Shown: positions 10,270 to 18,163 of the stretch, piece by piece | Layout of the letters: every line of letters begins with the position of its first letter | Numbering within the stretch: position 1 is the first letter of the stretch | Assembly: GCF_000987955.1 (NCBI RefSeq) | Contig: NZ_LAZU01000001.1 | Span: 1 to 64,000 of the forward strand | Reading direction: 5' to 3' | Source of the DNA: Paenibacillus sp. DMB20 | Lineage (GTDB): Bacteria > Bacillota > Bacilli > Paenibacillales > Paenibacillaceae | Length of the DNA: 64,000 bases | Translations under genes and position numbers: made by a program | The notes under the pieces: generated by a model | Database searches by the model: none | What the model was told of the DNA's origin: nothing | Seen by the model: only the letters and a program-made list of their open reading frames with translations

Positions 10270-11337
10270 TTATTGGAAGTCGGCTTTTTGCTCTTCAAGA
10301 TGTTTCGGGGTTTGCTCGAACATGCTGTCCAACAGACCGGGAACGGTCATTTTTTCGGTTTGTTCGGCTTTCTTGATTTGCTCGTTGACTTTTGCTTTTG
10401 CTTCGTCTTTTACGCGAGCCGTATCTTCGTCAGTCCAAAGACCTTTCTTCTCGAGGTATTTGGCAAGACGGGCAATCGGATCCTTCTCGTTCCATTGTCC
10501 TTCTTCTTCTTTTGTACGGTATTTCGTAGCGTCGTCGGACAGGGAGTGAGGACGGAAACGGTACGTTACCGCTTCGATCAGGGTCGCGCCCTCGCCGTTG
10601 CGTCCGCGTTCAGCAGCGTCCTGAACGGCTTTGATAACGGCCATAACATCCATGCCGTCCACTTTCACGCCTTTAATGCCGGCGGCAACCGCTTTGTGGG
10701 CGATGGAAAGCGCGGCAGTCTGTTTTTCGAACGGAGTCGTAATGGCATATCCGTTATTTTGCACGAAGAAAATGACCGGCAGCTTGTAAACGCCCGCGAA
10801 GTTCAGGCCTTCGTAGAAGTCGCCCTCGGAGGAACCGCCGTCACCCGTGTACGTAATAACCACTTGCTTTTGTTTTTTCAGCTTGTAGCCCATAGCAATA
10901 CCCATCGCGTGCAGGATTTGGGCACCGATGATGATTTGGGGCATCAATACATTCACGCCGTCAGGGATTTGACCGCCGTGTTGATGTCCACGGGAATAAA
11001 GGAATGCCTGGTAAAGAGGAAGTCCGTGCCAAACGAGCTGCGGCATGTCGCGATATCCTGGGCAAACGAAGTCCTCTTTTTGAAGTGCGAATTCGCTGCC
11101 GACCATCGTTGCTTCCTGGCCGGACACCGGAGCATAGAAACCGAGACGTCCTTGACGGCCGAGGTTAACGGCACGATCGTCCCATGTGCGGGTAAATACC
11201 ATGCGGTACATAATTTCTTTCAAATCTTCATCTGTAAGTTTCGGCATAAGATCTTGATTCACGATTTCGCCGTCCGGGGAAAGTACGGATAATGTTTCGA
11301 CTTCCTCGGTGTATACTTCGTAAGCAACCTTGGTCAT
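10270..11337 (-). CDS. pdhA: Pyruvate dehydrogenase E1 component, alpha subunit
   Basis: The alpha subunit of E1 binds thiamine diphosphate and magnesium and works with PdhB. The start at 11337 (MTKVAYEVYTEEV) has GAGGTGAAG upstream. The open frame continues 32 codons further but only into promoter DNA. The TPP motif runs from GDGGSSEGDFYEGLNFAG to NNGYAI, and the regulatory loop region RFRPHSLSDDATKYR is present. Length is 355 residues. This is the first gene of pdhA-pdhB-pdhC-lpdA, with a sigma-A promoter at 11389-11418 and repeated TATAACAG sequences near it. Confidence 0.95.
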   Translation of the reverse strand: MTKVAYEVYTEEVETLSVLSPDGEIVNQDLMPKLTDEDLKEIMYRMVFTRTWDDRAVNLGRQGRLGFYAPVSGQEATMVGSEFALQKEDFVCPGYRDMPQLVWHGLPLYQAFLYSRGHQHGGQIPDGVNVLMPQIIIGAQILHAMGIAMGYKLKKQKQVVITYTGDGGSSEGDFYEGLNFAGVYKLPVIFFVQNNGYAITTPFEKQTAALSIAHKAVAAGIKGVKVDGMDVMAVIKAVQDAAERGRNGEGATLIEAVTYRFRPHSLSDDATKYRTKEEEGQWNEKDPIARLAKYLEKKGLWTDEDTARVKDEAKAKVNEQIKKAEQTEKMTVPGLLDSMFEQTPKHLEEQKADFQ

Positions 11338-11375
11338 TTTCTTCACCTCAATAAATATTTGAATATCAAGCTCCG

Positions 11376-11489
11376 CTGTTATAGAATTATTATACACCTG
11401 TTCTATTCCATTCGTCAAAGAAATGCTGAACAAATTTCATTTTTCTTTGCTTTTGTATGTATAACAGGTTTTGAAAATTAATATAACAG
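11376..11489 (-). promoter_or_regulatory. pdhA promoter with flanking TATAACAG repeats
   Basis: On the minus strand TTGACG (11413-11418) and TATAAT (11389-11394) are 18 bases apart, a good sigma-A promoter 52 bases before the pdhA start. CTGTTATA at 11376-11383 and two copies of TATAACAG at 11460-11467 and 11482-11489 flank it. They could be operator sites for an unknown regulator. The promoter is well supported, the operator role is a guess. Confidence 0.65.
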
Positions 11490-11589
11490 CGTCGCAGATT
11501 TAACAATGTCAGCGACTTTTGTCACCGTAACAGGTCATCTCAGCATGTTGTTGGCGATTTTCCAAAACGAACGAGAAAGGTGAGATTCG

Positions 11590-12321
11590 ATGACGGATCA
11601 ACGTCTAATGAAGCGAACGATCGTAAAAGAAGAAATTCAGAGCAACTATTTAAAGGAGCCCCGGACCCTTCGCATTTATCTTCCTCCCGGATATAACGAA
11701 ATCCTCAGCTACCCTGTCGTGTACTGTCAGGACGGTGAAGAGTTTTTCAATTTCGGAAGGATTGCAACATGGGCCAACCAGCTGATCCTTGAGGAAGGCG
11801 TTGAGCCGTTCATCATTGTTGGCGTTGAAGTGAACACGAAAGTGCGAACGGAAGAGTATGCTCCTTTCGGAAACCGTTTTGACGCATACCTTTCCTGCTT
11901 TGCCGAAGAAATTATTCCCTATATTGAACAAAAGTATCCTGTCCGGAGAGAAACCTCTGAACGGATCCTTGCTGGGGATTCTCTTGGCGGCAGCGTTTCG
12001 GTTCATTTAGCTCTGCGTTACCCTGAGCTGTTTACGCGCATTATCAGCCTGTCCGGCGCTTTTTACGAGCAGTCCCAACATATTATCGCCCTCGAAACGG
12101 ATTTGTCCTGGATGAATATTTTCATGATCGTCGGTCTTCAAGAGGACAGCTACACCACGGACACGGGAGTTTATAACTTTGTTGAGCTGAACCGGAAAAC
12201 AAAACAGCTGTTTGAGGAACGCGGGGCTACCGTACATTATGAAGAGAAGGACGGCCGCCATATTTGGGGCTTCTGGCAGAAGGAGCTGCCTTCCGCCCTT
12301 ATGTACTTCTTCCAGCATTGA
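11590..12321 (+). CDS. Alpha/beta hydrolase, esterase D / enterochelin esterase-like
   Basis: A soluble serine hydrolase of the putative esterase family (PF00756 type). The start ATG follows AAAGGTGAG. The nucleophile elbow is GDSLGGS near residue 137, and the likely catalytic histidine is in the GRHIWGFW segment close to the C-terminus. The N-terminal segment (RTLRIYLPPGYNE and YPVVYCQDGEEFF) is typical of the family. No signal peptide is visible, so it should act in the cytoplasm. At 243 residues it is complete. It is transcribed alone, divergently from pdhA. The substrate cannot be told from sequence: acyl esters, S-formylglutathione analogues or siderophore esters are all possible. Confidence 0.85.
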   Translation: MTDQRLMKRTIVKEEIQSNYLKEPRTLRIYLPPGYNEILSYPVVYCQDGEEFFNFGRIATWANQLILEEGVEPFIIVGVEVNTKVRTEEYAPFGNRFDAYLSCFAEEIIPYIEQKYPVRRETSERILAGDSLGGSVSVHLALRYPELFTRIISLSGAFYEQSQHIIALETDLSWMNIFMIVGLQEDSYTTDTGVYNFVELNRKTKQLFEERGATVHYEEKDGRHIWGFWQKELPSALMYFFQH

Positions 12322-12340
12322 TCCCCTATCCCCTGCAAAA

Positions 12341-12498
12341 AAAAGATGAACAATCGCGCACTTTTTGAAAATATAAGAAAGTATAAGGTTTATTTTATAC
12401 TCGGCTTATATTTCATGCAGAAACGCTATCGCTATCCTTCCTATTAGAAGGACATCGAAGTCGTTTCTGCTTGTGGAATGTGCTTTTGTTCATCTTTT
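12341..12498. repeat. Nested palindromic element, about 158 bases
   Basis: A highly structured block between two convergent genes. The outer arms AAAAGATGAACAA (12341-12353) and TTGTTCATCTTTT (12486-12498) are perfect 13-base inverted repeats. Inside are two further hairpins: AGTATAA/TTATACT (12380-12401) and a long one with GCAGAAACG/CGTTTCTGC (12417-12425 and 12462-12470), a 9/9 internal loop, an inner stem TCCTTC/GAAGGA and a CTATTA loop. It contains no open frame of note. It could be a small non-autonomous transposable element or a dispersed structured repeat that also ends transcription from both sides. Confidence 0.65.
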
Positions 12499-12573
12499 AT
12501 TCAACCGCTAAACTGCATGCGCTTTCATTCATCTTCAAAAGGAAAAGCGGCGAAAACCGCTTGTCCGTCTAAA

Positions 12574-13047
12574 TTATAACTTTTCTTTGGCAATCCTGTC
12601 CAGCAGGACGTCGCAGCCCGCATCAATCAATCGGTAGACTTCATCGAAATTTCCGGTAAAATACGGATCCGGAACCTGCCGCTGCTTTTCATTCGGCAGA
12701 AGATCCATGAATTTAATGATATCGGCATCTTCCCCGCCCGAAAGTTTCCGCAGGTTTTCAACGTTCGAGTCATCCATGGCCACCACAACATCGAAGTCGG
12801 AAAAATCCCGGCTCTGAACTTGTCTTGCAGCAACTCCCTCGTAGCTAATATGCCAGCTGTCGAGTATCTTGCGGGTGCCTTCATGGGGAACCTTGCCGAT
12901 ATGCCAGTCGCCGGTCCCTGCCGAGTCCACTCTAATATTACCGCTTAATCCTCTCTGCGCAATTTTGTGCCGCAACACCGCTTCAGCCATCGGCGAGCGG
13001 CATATGTTGCCAAGGCAGACAAAAAGGACGGAGATCATTTGCTTCAT
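12574..13047 (-). CDS. Low-molecular-weight protein-tyrosine phosphatase
   Basis: A small cytosolic phosphatase with the CX5R loop at the N-terminus, CLGNICRS (nucleophile C11, R17), and the general-acid loop DPYFTG near residue 122. At 157 residues it matches the family, which includes YfkJ and YwlE of B. subtilis. The second of these acts on protein arginine phosphate, so the substrate is not fixed by sequence. An alternative ATG three codons in has a better-spaced AAGGGA. It lies 58 bases downstream of the TRIC-like gene in the same direction and may share its transcript. Confidence 0.9.
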   Translation of the reverse strand: MKQMISVLFVCLGNICRSPMAEAVLRHKIAQRGLSGNIRVDSAGTGDWHIGKVPHEGTRKILDSWHISYEGVAARQVQSRDFSDFDVVVAMDDSNVENLRKLSGGEDADIIKFMDLLPNEKQRQVPDPYFTGNFDEVYRLIDAGCDVLLDRIAKEKL

Positions 13048-13105
13048 TCCCTTCTTCGTAGAGACTTTTGAAAAAAATCAACGAATTCCATCAGGAGCAG
13101 AACGC

Positions 13106-13750
13106 TTACAAGGAAACGTTCTTGCCGTGGCTCGGGGACTCTGCCGACAGCAAACGCCTCGGCAACCGCCATTTGTAGTGAACGGACAGCATTCTGAAAA
13201 CGACAACCAAAACGAACAGCGTCAGCAGCTGCCAAGTGGATTTCGTAATCCCGAGCCCGATGGCTGCTCCGGCGGCCATCGCCCAAACGGCATATATTTC
13301 GTCCCGAAGAACAAGCGGCTTGCGCCCGGCAAGCAGGTCCCTGATAATCCCGCCTCCGATCCCCGTCATCGCCGCGGCTACAATCACTGCACTCATCGGG
13401 TGATTCATTTGGGTGGCATAGATCCCTCCCTGTAATGCAAAAGCCGACAATCCGATCGCATCGAAAAGAGCTTCGGTTCTTTTCCAGTGTTTAATCCAGG
13501 CCATTGGAAGCACGAAAGCAACAAATACGGAGACAATGGCAAGAAGTATCAAATCCCCTTGACTCCAAAGCGTTGTAACCGGGACACCGATCAGGACGTT
13601 CCGGATAATCCCGCCCCCAAAGGCCGTTACCAGCCCCAGCACAACGATGCCTAAAATATCATACTCCTCTTCCATGGCAACAAAAGCGCCCGACATGGCA
13701 AAAGCAACCGTGCCGATAATACTGAACAGATCAAACACATGCACGTCCAA
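13106..13750 (-). CDS. TRIC / UPF0126 family membrane channel protein
   Basis: An integral membrane protein of the trimeric intracellular cation channel family (UPF0126, like E. coli YicG and YadS). It is built of two similar halves with about seven membrane helices. The paired motifs AFGGGIIRN and GIGGGIIRD mark each half. I chose the TTG start at 13750 (codons for LDVHVFDLF, read as Met) because GGAGG lies eight bases before it. The frame also runs 24 codons further upstream without a clear binding site. This gives 214 residues, the family's usual size. Prokaryotic members conduct K+ or are proposed amino-acid transporters. The substrate here is unknown. Confidence 0.85.
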   Translation of the reverse strand: MDVHVFDLFSIIGTVAFAMSGAFVAMEEEYDILGIVVLGLVTAFGGGIIRNVLIGVPVTTLWSQGDLILLAIVSVFVAFVLPMAWIKHWKRTEALFDAIGLSAFALQGGIYATQMNHPMSAVIVAAAMTGIGGGIIRDLLAGRKPLVLRDEIYAVWAMAAGAAIGLGITKSTWQLLTLFVLVVVFRMLSVHYKWRLPRRLLSAESPSHGKNVSL

Positions 13751-13878
13751 AATGTCTATCCTCCGCTCCTTATCTTTTTGCTTATCCCATTTTATCCGCG
13801 CGTGCCGAAATTGTGCAAGCACAAAAACTGCTCTATACTGATATAAAATGACAACTAAGCCATTAAGGAGGAAATCAT

Positions 13879-14523
13879 ATGAAATCCACGCGGATTTTAA
13901 TCTTTACTGGCGGTGACCTCTCTCCTCGTTTATTAGATGAAATCAAGAAAGATGATTATATAATCGGCGCTGACCGGGGCGCTCTTTTTCTGATCGAACA
14001 CGGGATTAAGCCGCACGCTTCCGTCGGTGACTTTGACTCCATTTCCGAGGAGCAACTGGAGCAAGTCGCGGCCGTGAGCGGAAGTATAGTAAGATGCGAT
14101 CCGGTTAACAAAGATTTAACCGACACCGAGCTCGCCTTCGATCTGGCTATTGAAAGAACCCCCGAAGAAATCATGCTTCTTGGCGGGACTGGAACCCGCA
14201 TGGACCATACCCTTGCGAACATTCATATGCTGCTGAGGGGAGTTCAGCATCACATCCGCTGCTCCATGCTGGATTCATATAATTACATTACGCTGACAGG
14301 TACGAGCTGTACCGTTGAAGACAGGGGATTTACCTATGTGTCCCTTCTGCCCTTGACTCCGGAAGTGACCGGTATTGAGCTTGAGGGATTTCAGTATCCC
14401 CTTCATAACGCAACCTTAAAAATCGGACAATCCCTGGGGATAAGCAACCGATTGTCAGGCAATAAAGGCACCGTTAAAATTGAAGGCGGATTACTGCTCA
14501 TAATTCAGAGTAAGGATCGATAA
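13879..14523 (+). CDS. thiN: Thiamine pyrophosphokinase
   Basis: Transfers pyrophosphate from ATP to thiamine to make thiamine diphosphate, the cofactor used among others by the PdhAB E1 encoded nearby. The start follows TAAGGAGG. Family motifs are GADRGA (residues 31-36), GDFDS (52-56), KDLTDTELA (near 75) and GGTGTRMDH (near 102), with the C-terminal SNRLSG. At 214 residues it is complete. It is a single gene with its own terminator at 14564-14604. No TPP riboswitch was seen in the 128-base gap before it. Confidence 0.93.
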   Translation: MKSTRILIFTGGDLSPRLLDEIKKDDYIIGADRGALFLIEHGIKPHASVGDFDSISEEQLEQVAAVSGSIVRCDPVNKDLTDTELAFDLAIERTPEEIMLLGGTGTRMDHTLANIHMLLRGVQHHIRCSMLDSYNYITLTGTSCTVEDRGFTYVSLLPLTPEVTGIELEGFQYPLHNATLKIGQSLGISNRLSGNKGTVKIEGGLLLIIQSKDR

Positions 14524-14563
14524 TTATTACGTTTTCGTCATTATTACCGTAAATTTTTTTGAA

Positions 14564-14604
14564 AGCGAAAAGCCCTCGGCACACAAGGGTTTTTCGCTTT
14601 TTTT
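14564..14604 (+). terminator. thiN terminator
   Basis: AGCGAAAAGCCCT (14564-14576) pairs with AGGGTTTTTCGCT (14586-14598), with one G-U pair and a nine-base loop. A run of T follows on the plus strand, 40 bases after the thiN stop. Confidence 0.88.
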
Positions 14605-14777
14605 GCATATCGGAAACACGGATTTCTTAATTTTTTGTAACTTTTAATTGTAATTTAATATTACGCTTTCATTCCTTGCCAGCCGCCGTATCCAGCATTT
14701 TTTTCCAAATTATGCGTGGTTTCAAATCTGTTATACTCGGTTCAGCGAAAGACAAAACAACTTGGAGGTACTACATC

Positions 14778-15278
14778 ATGACTAAACAGACTTGGATCAA
14801 GAAAGCCGTAATCATCAGCCTGAGCGCTGCGATGGGAATGGGAACGCTTTTGGCGGTTTCTCCGGCTGACCGGGTGGAAGCGGCCGCAACCACTACCAAA
14901 GGACAACAAGTCGTTAAATTCGGCAAAAAATATATGGGTACACCTTATGATTTCGGTGCTTCGACAAGCACAACCAGAGTATTTGACTGCTCTTCTTTCA
15001 TGAAACACATCTTTAAGAAATACGGGGTGAACCTGCCTCGTACATCTGCCGCCCAATCCAAAGTCGGCGTGGCGGTATCCAAAGCAAACCTTCGTCCCGG
15101 AGACATGGTGTTCTTCTCCAGCGGCAGCCGCGCCAACGGCAGAAACGTAACTCACGTGGCGATCTATGCCGGCGACGGTAAAATCCTTCACACGTATGGC
15201 AAGCCGGGCGTGACGATTTCCAAACTGAATTCCGGCACTTGGAAAAGAACTTACCTGAAAGCGCGCCGCGTCCTGTAG
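14778..15278 (+). CDS. Secreted NlpC/P60 family cell-wall hydrolase
   Basis: A small exported peptidase of the NlpC/P60 type, which cleaves peptide stems of peptidoglycan (commonly D-Glu-meso-diaminopimelate bonds). The start at 14778 follows GGAGG at nine bases. A signal peptide covers roughly residues 1-36: MTKQTWIKK, a hydrophobic stretch, then cleavage after VEAAA. The catalytic cysteine is in VFDCSSF, the histidine in THVAIYAG, and a third polar residue should lie in HTYGK. The mature protein is a single catalytic domain without LysM or SH3 anchors. It stands alone between two strong terminators. Whether it serves growth, autolysis or sporulation cannot be said. Confidence 0.92.
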   Translation: MTKQTWIKKAVIISLSAAMGMGTLLAVSPADRVEAAATTTKGQQVVKFGKKYMGTPYDFGASTSTTRVFDCSSFMKHIFKKYGVNLPRTSAAQSKVGVAVSKANLRPGDMVFFSSGSRANGRNVTHVAIYAGDGKILHTYGKPGVTISKLNSGTWKRTYLKARRVL

Positions 15279-15296
15279 TTGAAAATAATTAAAACG

Positions 15297-15346
15297 GAGC
15301 TGTCCCAAATGTAGATGCTCTCTACTGCGGGACAGCTCTTTTTTTT
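15297..15346 (+). terminator. Terminator of the NlpC/P60 gene
   Basis: GAGCTGTCCC (15297-15306) and GGGACAGCTC (15329-15338) pair perfectly. GTAGA/TCTAC forms a second stem inside, and eight T follow. The 225 bases from here to 15571 show no gene. Confidence 0.92.
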
Positions 15347-15571
15347 CGTGCGATAAAGCGCGGAGATCGCGAGCTAAACCGAATCGCCCTTGCCTTCGCT
15401 TCTTACGTACCCATCTGATCGGATTATGGGGCATGGGAAAGCCCATAGCGCTACCTGTCGCTTTAATTAAAAAAAGCCCGAAGCAGGAATCGCCGAAAAT
15501 TCAAAACATGCAGATGGGGCACCCCAAGCCAATCGACCCTTGGGATTGTTCTACGTTTTTAACACTCCGAA

Positions 15572-16267
15572 TCAAGCATCGGTTTCCGGCGGCTTCAGCA
15601 TATATCCCGCCCCCCTCACCGTACGGATCAGCTTCCATTTGTGTCCCCGGTCCAATTTTTCTCGAAGATGAAGGATATAAACATCCACCACATTGGTTCC
15701 TGTATGAAAGTCGAAATCCCAAACATGCATTAAAATTTCATCCCTGGAACAGACTTCATTGCGCCTCTGGGTCAAATACAGCAGCAACTCATATTCCCTT
15801 TGCGTTAATTCTATGGCCTTGCCCCCCCGGCTCACCTGTCTGCTAGGGGGATCGATCGTCAAATCGCCAATCTCGATCTTCTGATCCTTCTGCCTTCCGC
15901 CCATTTCAAACAATAGAAGCAGCTTCCCTACGCGGGCCGCAACCTCCCGTTCATCCGCTTCCGGGGATATATAATCATGGGCCCCCGCTTCCAGCGACGC
16001 GGCCGCTTCTTCGGAACCGTCATTTCCCAGCACAATGAGAGGCAGCCCTTGCCTTTCTGTCTGTATGGTGTGGAGAAGATCAAAATCATTCATCCCTTGA
16101 AGCCGGCTGTCCACGATGACCATATCCAATGATTTCTGCCGAGCATAGGATAAGGCGGAATCCATGTGATCCGTTTGGATTACGGTATATCCGGCCTTTT
16201 CGAGCCAGCCGGTTATTCTTTCAGCCCGTTCTTGATCGGAGACTGCAAACATGATCGACCTATCCAT
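15572..16267 (-). CDS. OmpR/PhoB-type response regulator with a degenerate receiver domain, orphan
   Basis: Residues 1-115 form a receiver-like domain and residues 130-228 a winged-helix DNA-binding domain (QREYELLLYL, then VYILHLREKLD and RTVRGAGYML). The phospho-acceptor aspartate D53 (VIVDSRL) is kept. The switch Thr/Ser is replaced (IVLGND), and the conserved Lys-Pro pair is absent (DYISPEAD). The acidic pocket has only one Asp at D11. This makes normal phosphorylation-driven activation doubtful. No histidine kinase is adjacent. The length of 231 residues is normal. It may bind DNA constitutively or respond to a ligand or partner. Confidence 0.88.
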   Translation of the reverse strand: MDRSIMFAVSDQERAERITGWLEKAGYTVIQTDHMDSALSYARQKSLDMVIVDSRLQGMNDFDLLHTIQTERQGLPLIVLGNDGSEEAAASLEAGAHDYISPEADEREVAARVGKLLLLFEMGGRQKDQKIEIGDLTIDPPSRQVSRGGKAIELTQREYELLLYLTQRRNEVCSRDEILMHVWDFDFHTGTNVVDVYILHLREKLDRGHKWKLIRTVRGAGYMLKPPETDA

Positions 16268-16384
16268 AGGGATTCCCCCACTTTCGCATTGAAGTCACCC
16301 TTCATCAGCAATATGTCCGGAATTAGTCTGCCTAAAATGAACGGCATCCATTCCTGCTGCCGGAAGTAGATCCGCTTTAAAACC

Positions 16385-16410
16385 AAAAAAGCCACTCACC
16401 GCGAGTGGCT
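16385..16410 (-). terminator. Terminator of the ABC-F gene
   Basis: Minus-strand stem AGCCACTC/GAGTGGCT (16403-16410 and 16390-16397) with a five-base loop, followed by six U. It is ten bases after the ABC-F stop codon. Confidence 0.9.
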
Positions 16411-16419
16411 CATCGGACT

Positions 16420-17973
16420 TTATTTAGACTGATGGGACCAGTCTTCCACGTTCCAAATCTTGGTTACCCAATCTTCGTAAAAATCCGGTTCATGGGAAAC
16501 AAGCAGTACGGTCCCTTTATATTCTTTAAGGGCTCTCTTCAGTTCATCCTTGGCAGCGACATCCAGGTGGTTGGTAGGCTCGTCAAACAATATCCAATTG
16601 CTCTCCCGCATCAAAAGCTTGCACAGACGGACTTTGGCCTGTTCCCCACCGCTGAGCGCTTTCAGCGGTCGGGTGATATGTTCGTTTTTCAAACCGCAGC
16701 GGGCCAAATGAGCGCGAACTTCATGTTGGTTCAGGTGTGAAAATTCGTTCCATACATCATCGATGGGCGTTAGATTTCCTGCCCGAACCTCCTGCTCGAA
16801 GTAGGCCGGGTATAGAAAATCTCCTTGGTACGTCTTCCCGCTAATAGGCTGTATTTTACCCAAAATCGTTTTGAGAAGCGTTGATTTACCGACGCCGTTA
16901 CAGCCGACGATCGCAATTTTTTCACCGCGTTCAATGGTGATCGACATTTTCGGAAGCAGCGGACGGTCGTACCCGATCTCGAAGTCAATGCCTTCAAAAA
17001 CGGTTTTGCCGCTGGCCCGGGCTTCCATGAAATTAAACACCGGTTTGGCGGCTTCCTCAGGCCGGTCAATACGCTCAAGACGGTCCAGCTGCTTTTCGCG
17101 GCTTTTCGCACGTCCGGACGTGGAATAGCGGGCCTTGTTGCGCTGAATGAAATCTTCCTGCTTTTTAATGAATTCCTGCTGCTTTTCATAGGCGTCGATA
17201 TGCTGGTTTTTGTTGATATCCGCCATCTCCAGGAATTTATCATAGTTCGCGGTATACCGGGTCAGCTTCGCGAATTCAAGGTGGTAGATCACATCGACGA
17301 CCTTATTCATGAACTCGGTATCGTGTGAAATAAGAATAAACGCATACGGATACTCTTTCAAATACTGGGTTAGCCACTCGATATGCTCTACATCCAGATA
17401 GTTCGTAGGCTCGTCCAGAAGCAAAACATTCGGCTTTTCCAGCAGCAGCTTGGCAAGCAGCACTTTGGTCCGCTGCCCTCCGCTAAGCGTCGCAACGTCA
17501 CGGTCCAGCCCGATCACGGACAACCCAAGACCGTTCGCCATTTCCTCCACCTTCACATCGATCATGTAAAAATCGCCAATCTCAAGCTGTTCTTGGATTT
17601 CTCCCATCTGCTCAAGCAAAAGCTCCAGCTCTTCGGGAGACGCATCCGCCATCTTTTCCGTAATGGACATCATTTCCTGTTCTAGCTCGAGCAGGGGCAA
17701 AAAAGCATCTTTCAGCACATCACGCACGGTTTTGCCGGGAGTAAGCTTGGTATGCTGGTCCAGATAACCGTAACGAACCTTAGGGGTCCATTCCACCTTG
17801 CCGCTGTCCTTCAGCAGCTGTCCCGTCAAAATATTCATGAGCGTGGATTTGCCGACCCCGTTGGCGCCGACCAGCCCCACATGCTCGCCGGCCAAAAGCC
17901 GGAAGGATACATTTTTAAATAGCACCCGATCGCCAAAATTATGCGAAACATTTTCTACGGTCAATAAACTCAT
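16420..17973 (-). CDS. ABC-F family ATPase, YfmM-like
   Basis: A soluble protein with two ABC ATPase cassettes and no membrane part. ABC-F proteins act on the ribosome, resolving stalled complexes or protecting from antibiotics. Walker A motifs are GANGVGKST (near residue 37) and GCNGVGKST (near 343), and signatures are LSGGQRTKV and LSGGEQAKV. The linker between cassettes (about residues 240-300) is charged and helical. I chose ATG 17973 (MSLLTVENVSHNFG) with AGGAG upstream. A longer in-frame start at 18015 has no binding site. At 517 residues it resembles B. subtilis YfmM more than the resistance types Vga or Msr. It has its own promoter and terminator. Confidence 0.87.
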   Translation of the reverse strand: MSLLTVENVSHNFGDRVLFKNVSFRLLAGEHVGLVGANGVGKSTLMNILTGQLLKDSGKVEWTPKVRYGYLDQHTKLTPGKTVRDVLKDAFLPLLELEQEMMSITEKMADASPEELELLLEQMGEIQEQLEIGDFYMIDVKVEEMANGLGLSVIGLDRDVATLSGGQRTKVLLAKLLLEKPNVLLLDEPTNYLDVEHIEWLTQYLKEYPYAFILISHDTEFMNKVVDVIYHLEFAKLTRYTANYDKFLEMADINKNQHIDAYEKQQEFIKKQEDFIQRNKARYSTSGRAKSREKQLDRLERIDRPEEAAKPVFNFMEARASGKTVFEGIDFEIGYDRPLLPKMSITIERGEKIAIVGCNGVGKSTLLKTILGKIQPISGKTYQGDFLYPAYFEQEVRAGNLTPIDDVWNEFSHLNQHEVRAHLARCGLKNEHITRPLKALSGGEQAKVRLCKLLMRESNWILFDEPTNHLDVAAKDELKRALKEYKGTVLLVSHEPDFYEDWVTKIWNVEDWSHQSK

Positions 17974-18083
17974 AACTGCGGTAAACTCCTGTCTATATAA
18001 AATAAACTCATTCATATGAATGGAATGATTAGAGCGGGTATTTAATAAGCCGGTTCCCTAAACACTCACGATTTATTGCCGAC

Positions 18084-18112
18084 TTTATAAAAATCTCTAA
18101 TCGTGCAATCAA
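18084..18112 (-). promoter_or_regulatory. Promoter of the ABC-F gene
   Basis: On the minus strand TTGATT (18107-18112) and TATAAA (18084-18089) are 17 bases apart. The start codon at 17973 would leave a leader of about 105 bases, long enough for an attenuator, though I see no clear terminator hairpin in it. Confidence 0.55.
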
Positions 18113-18163
18113 GAGTTTATTGTATCATAGACATCGGCATTGTCGAAACAGTAATTTTCGAGT

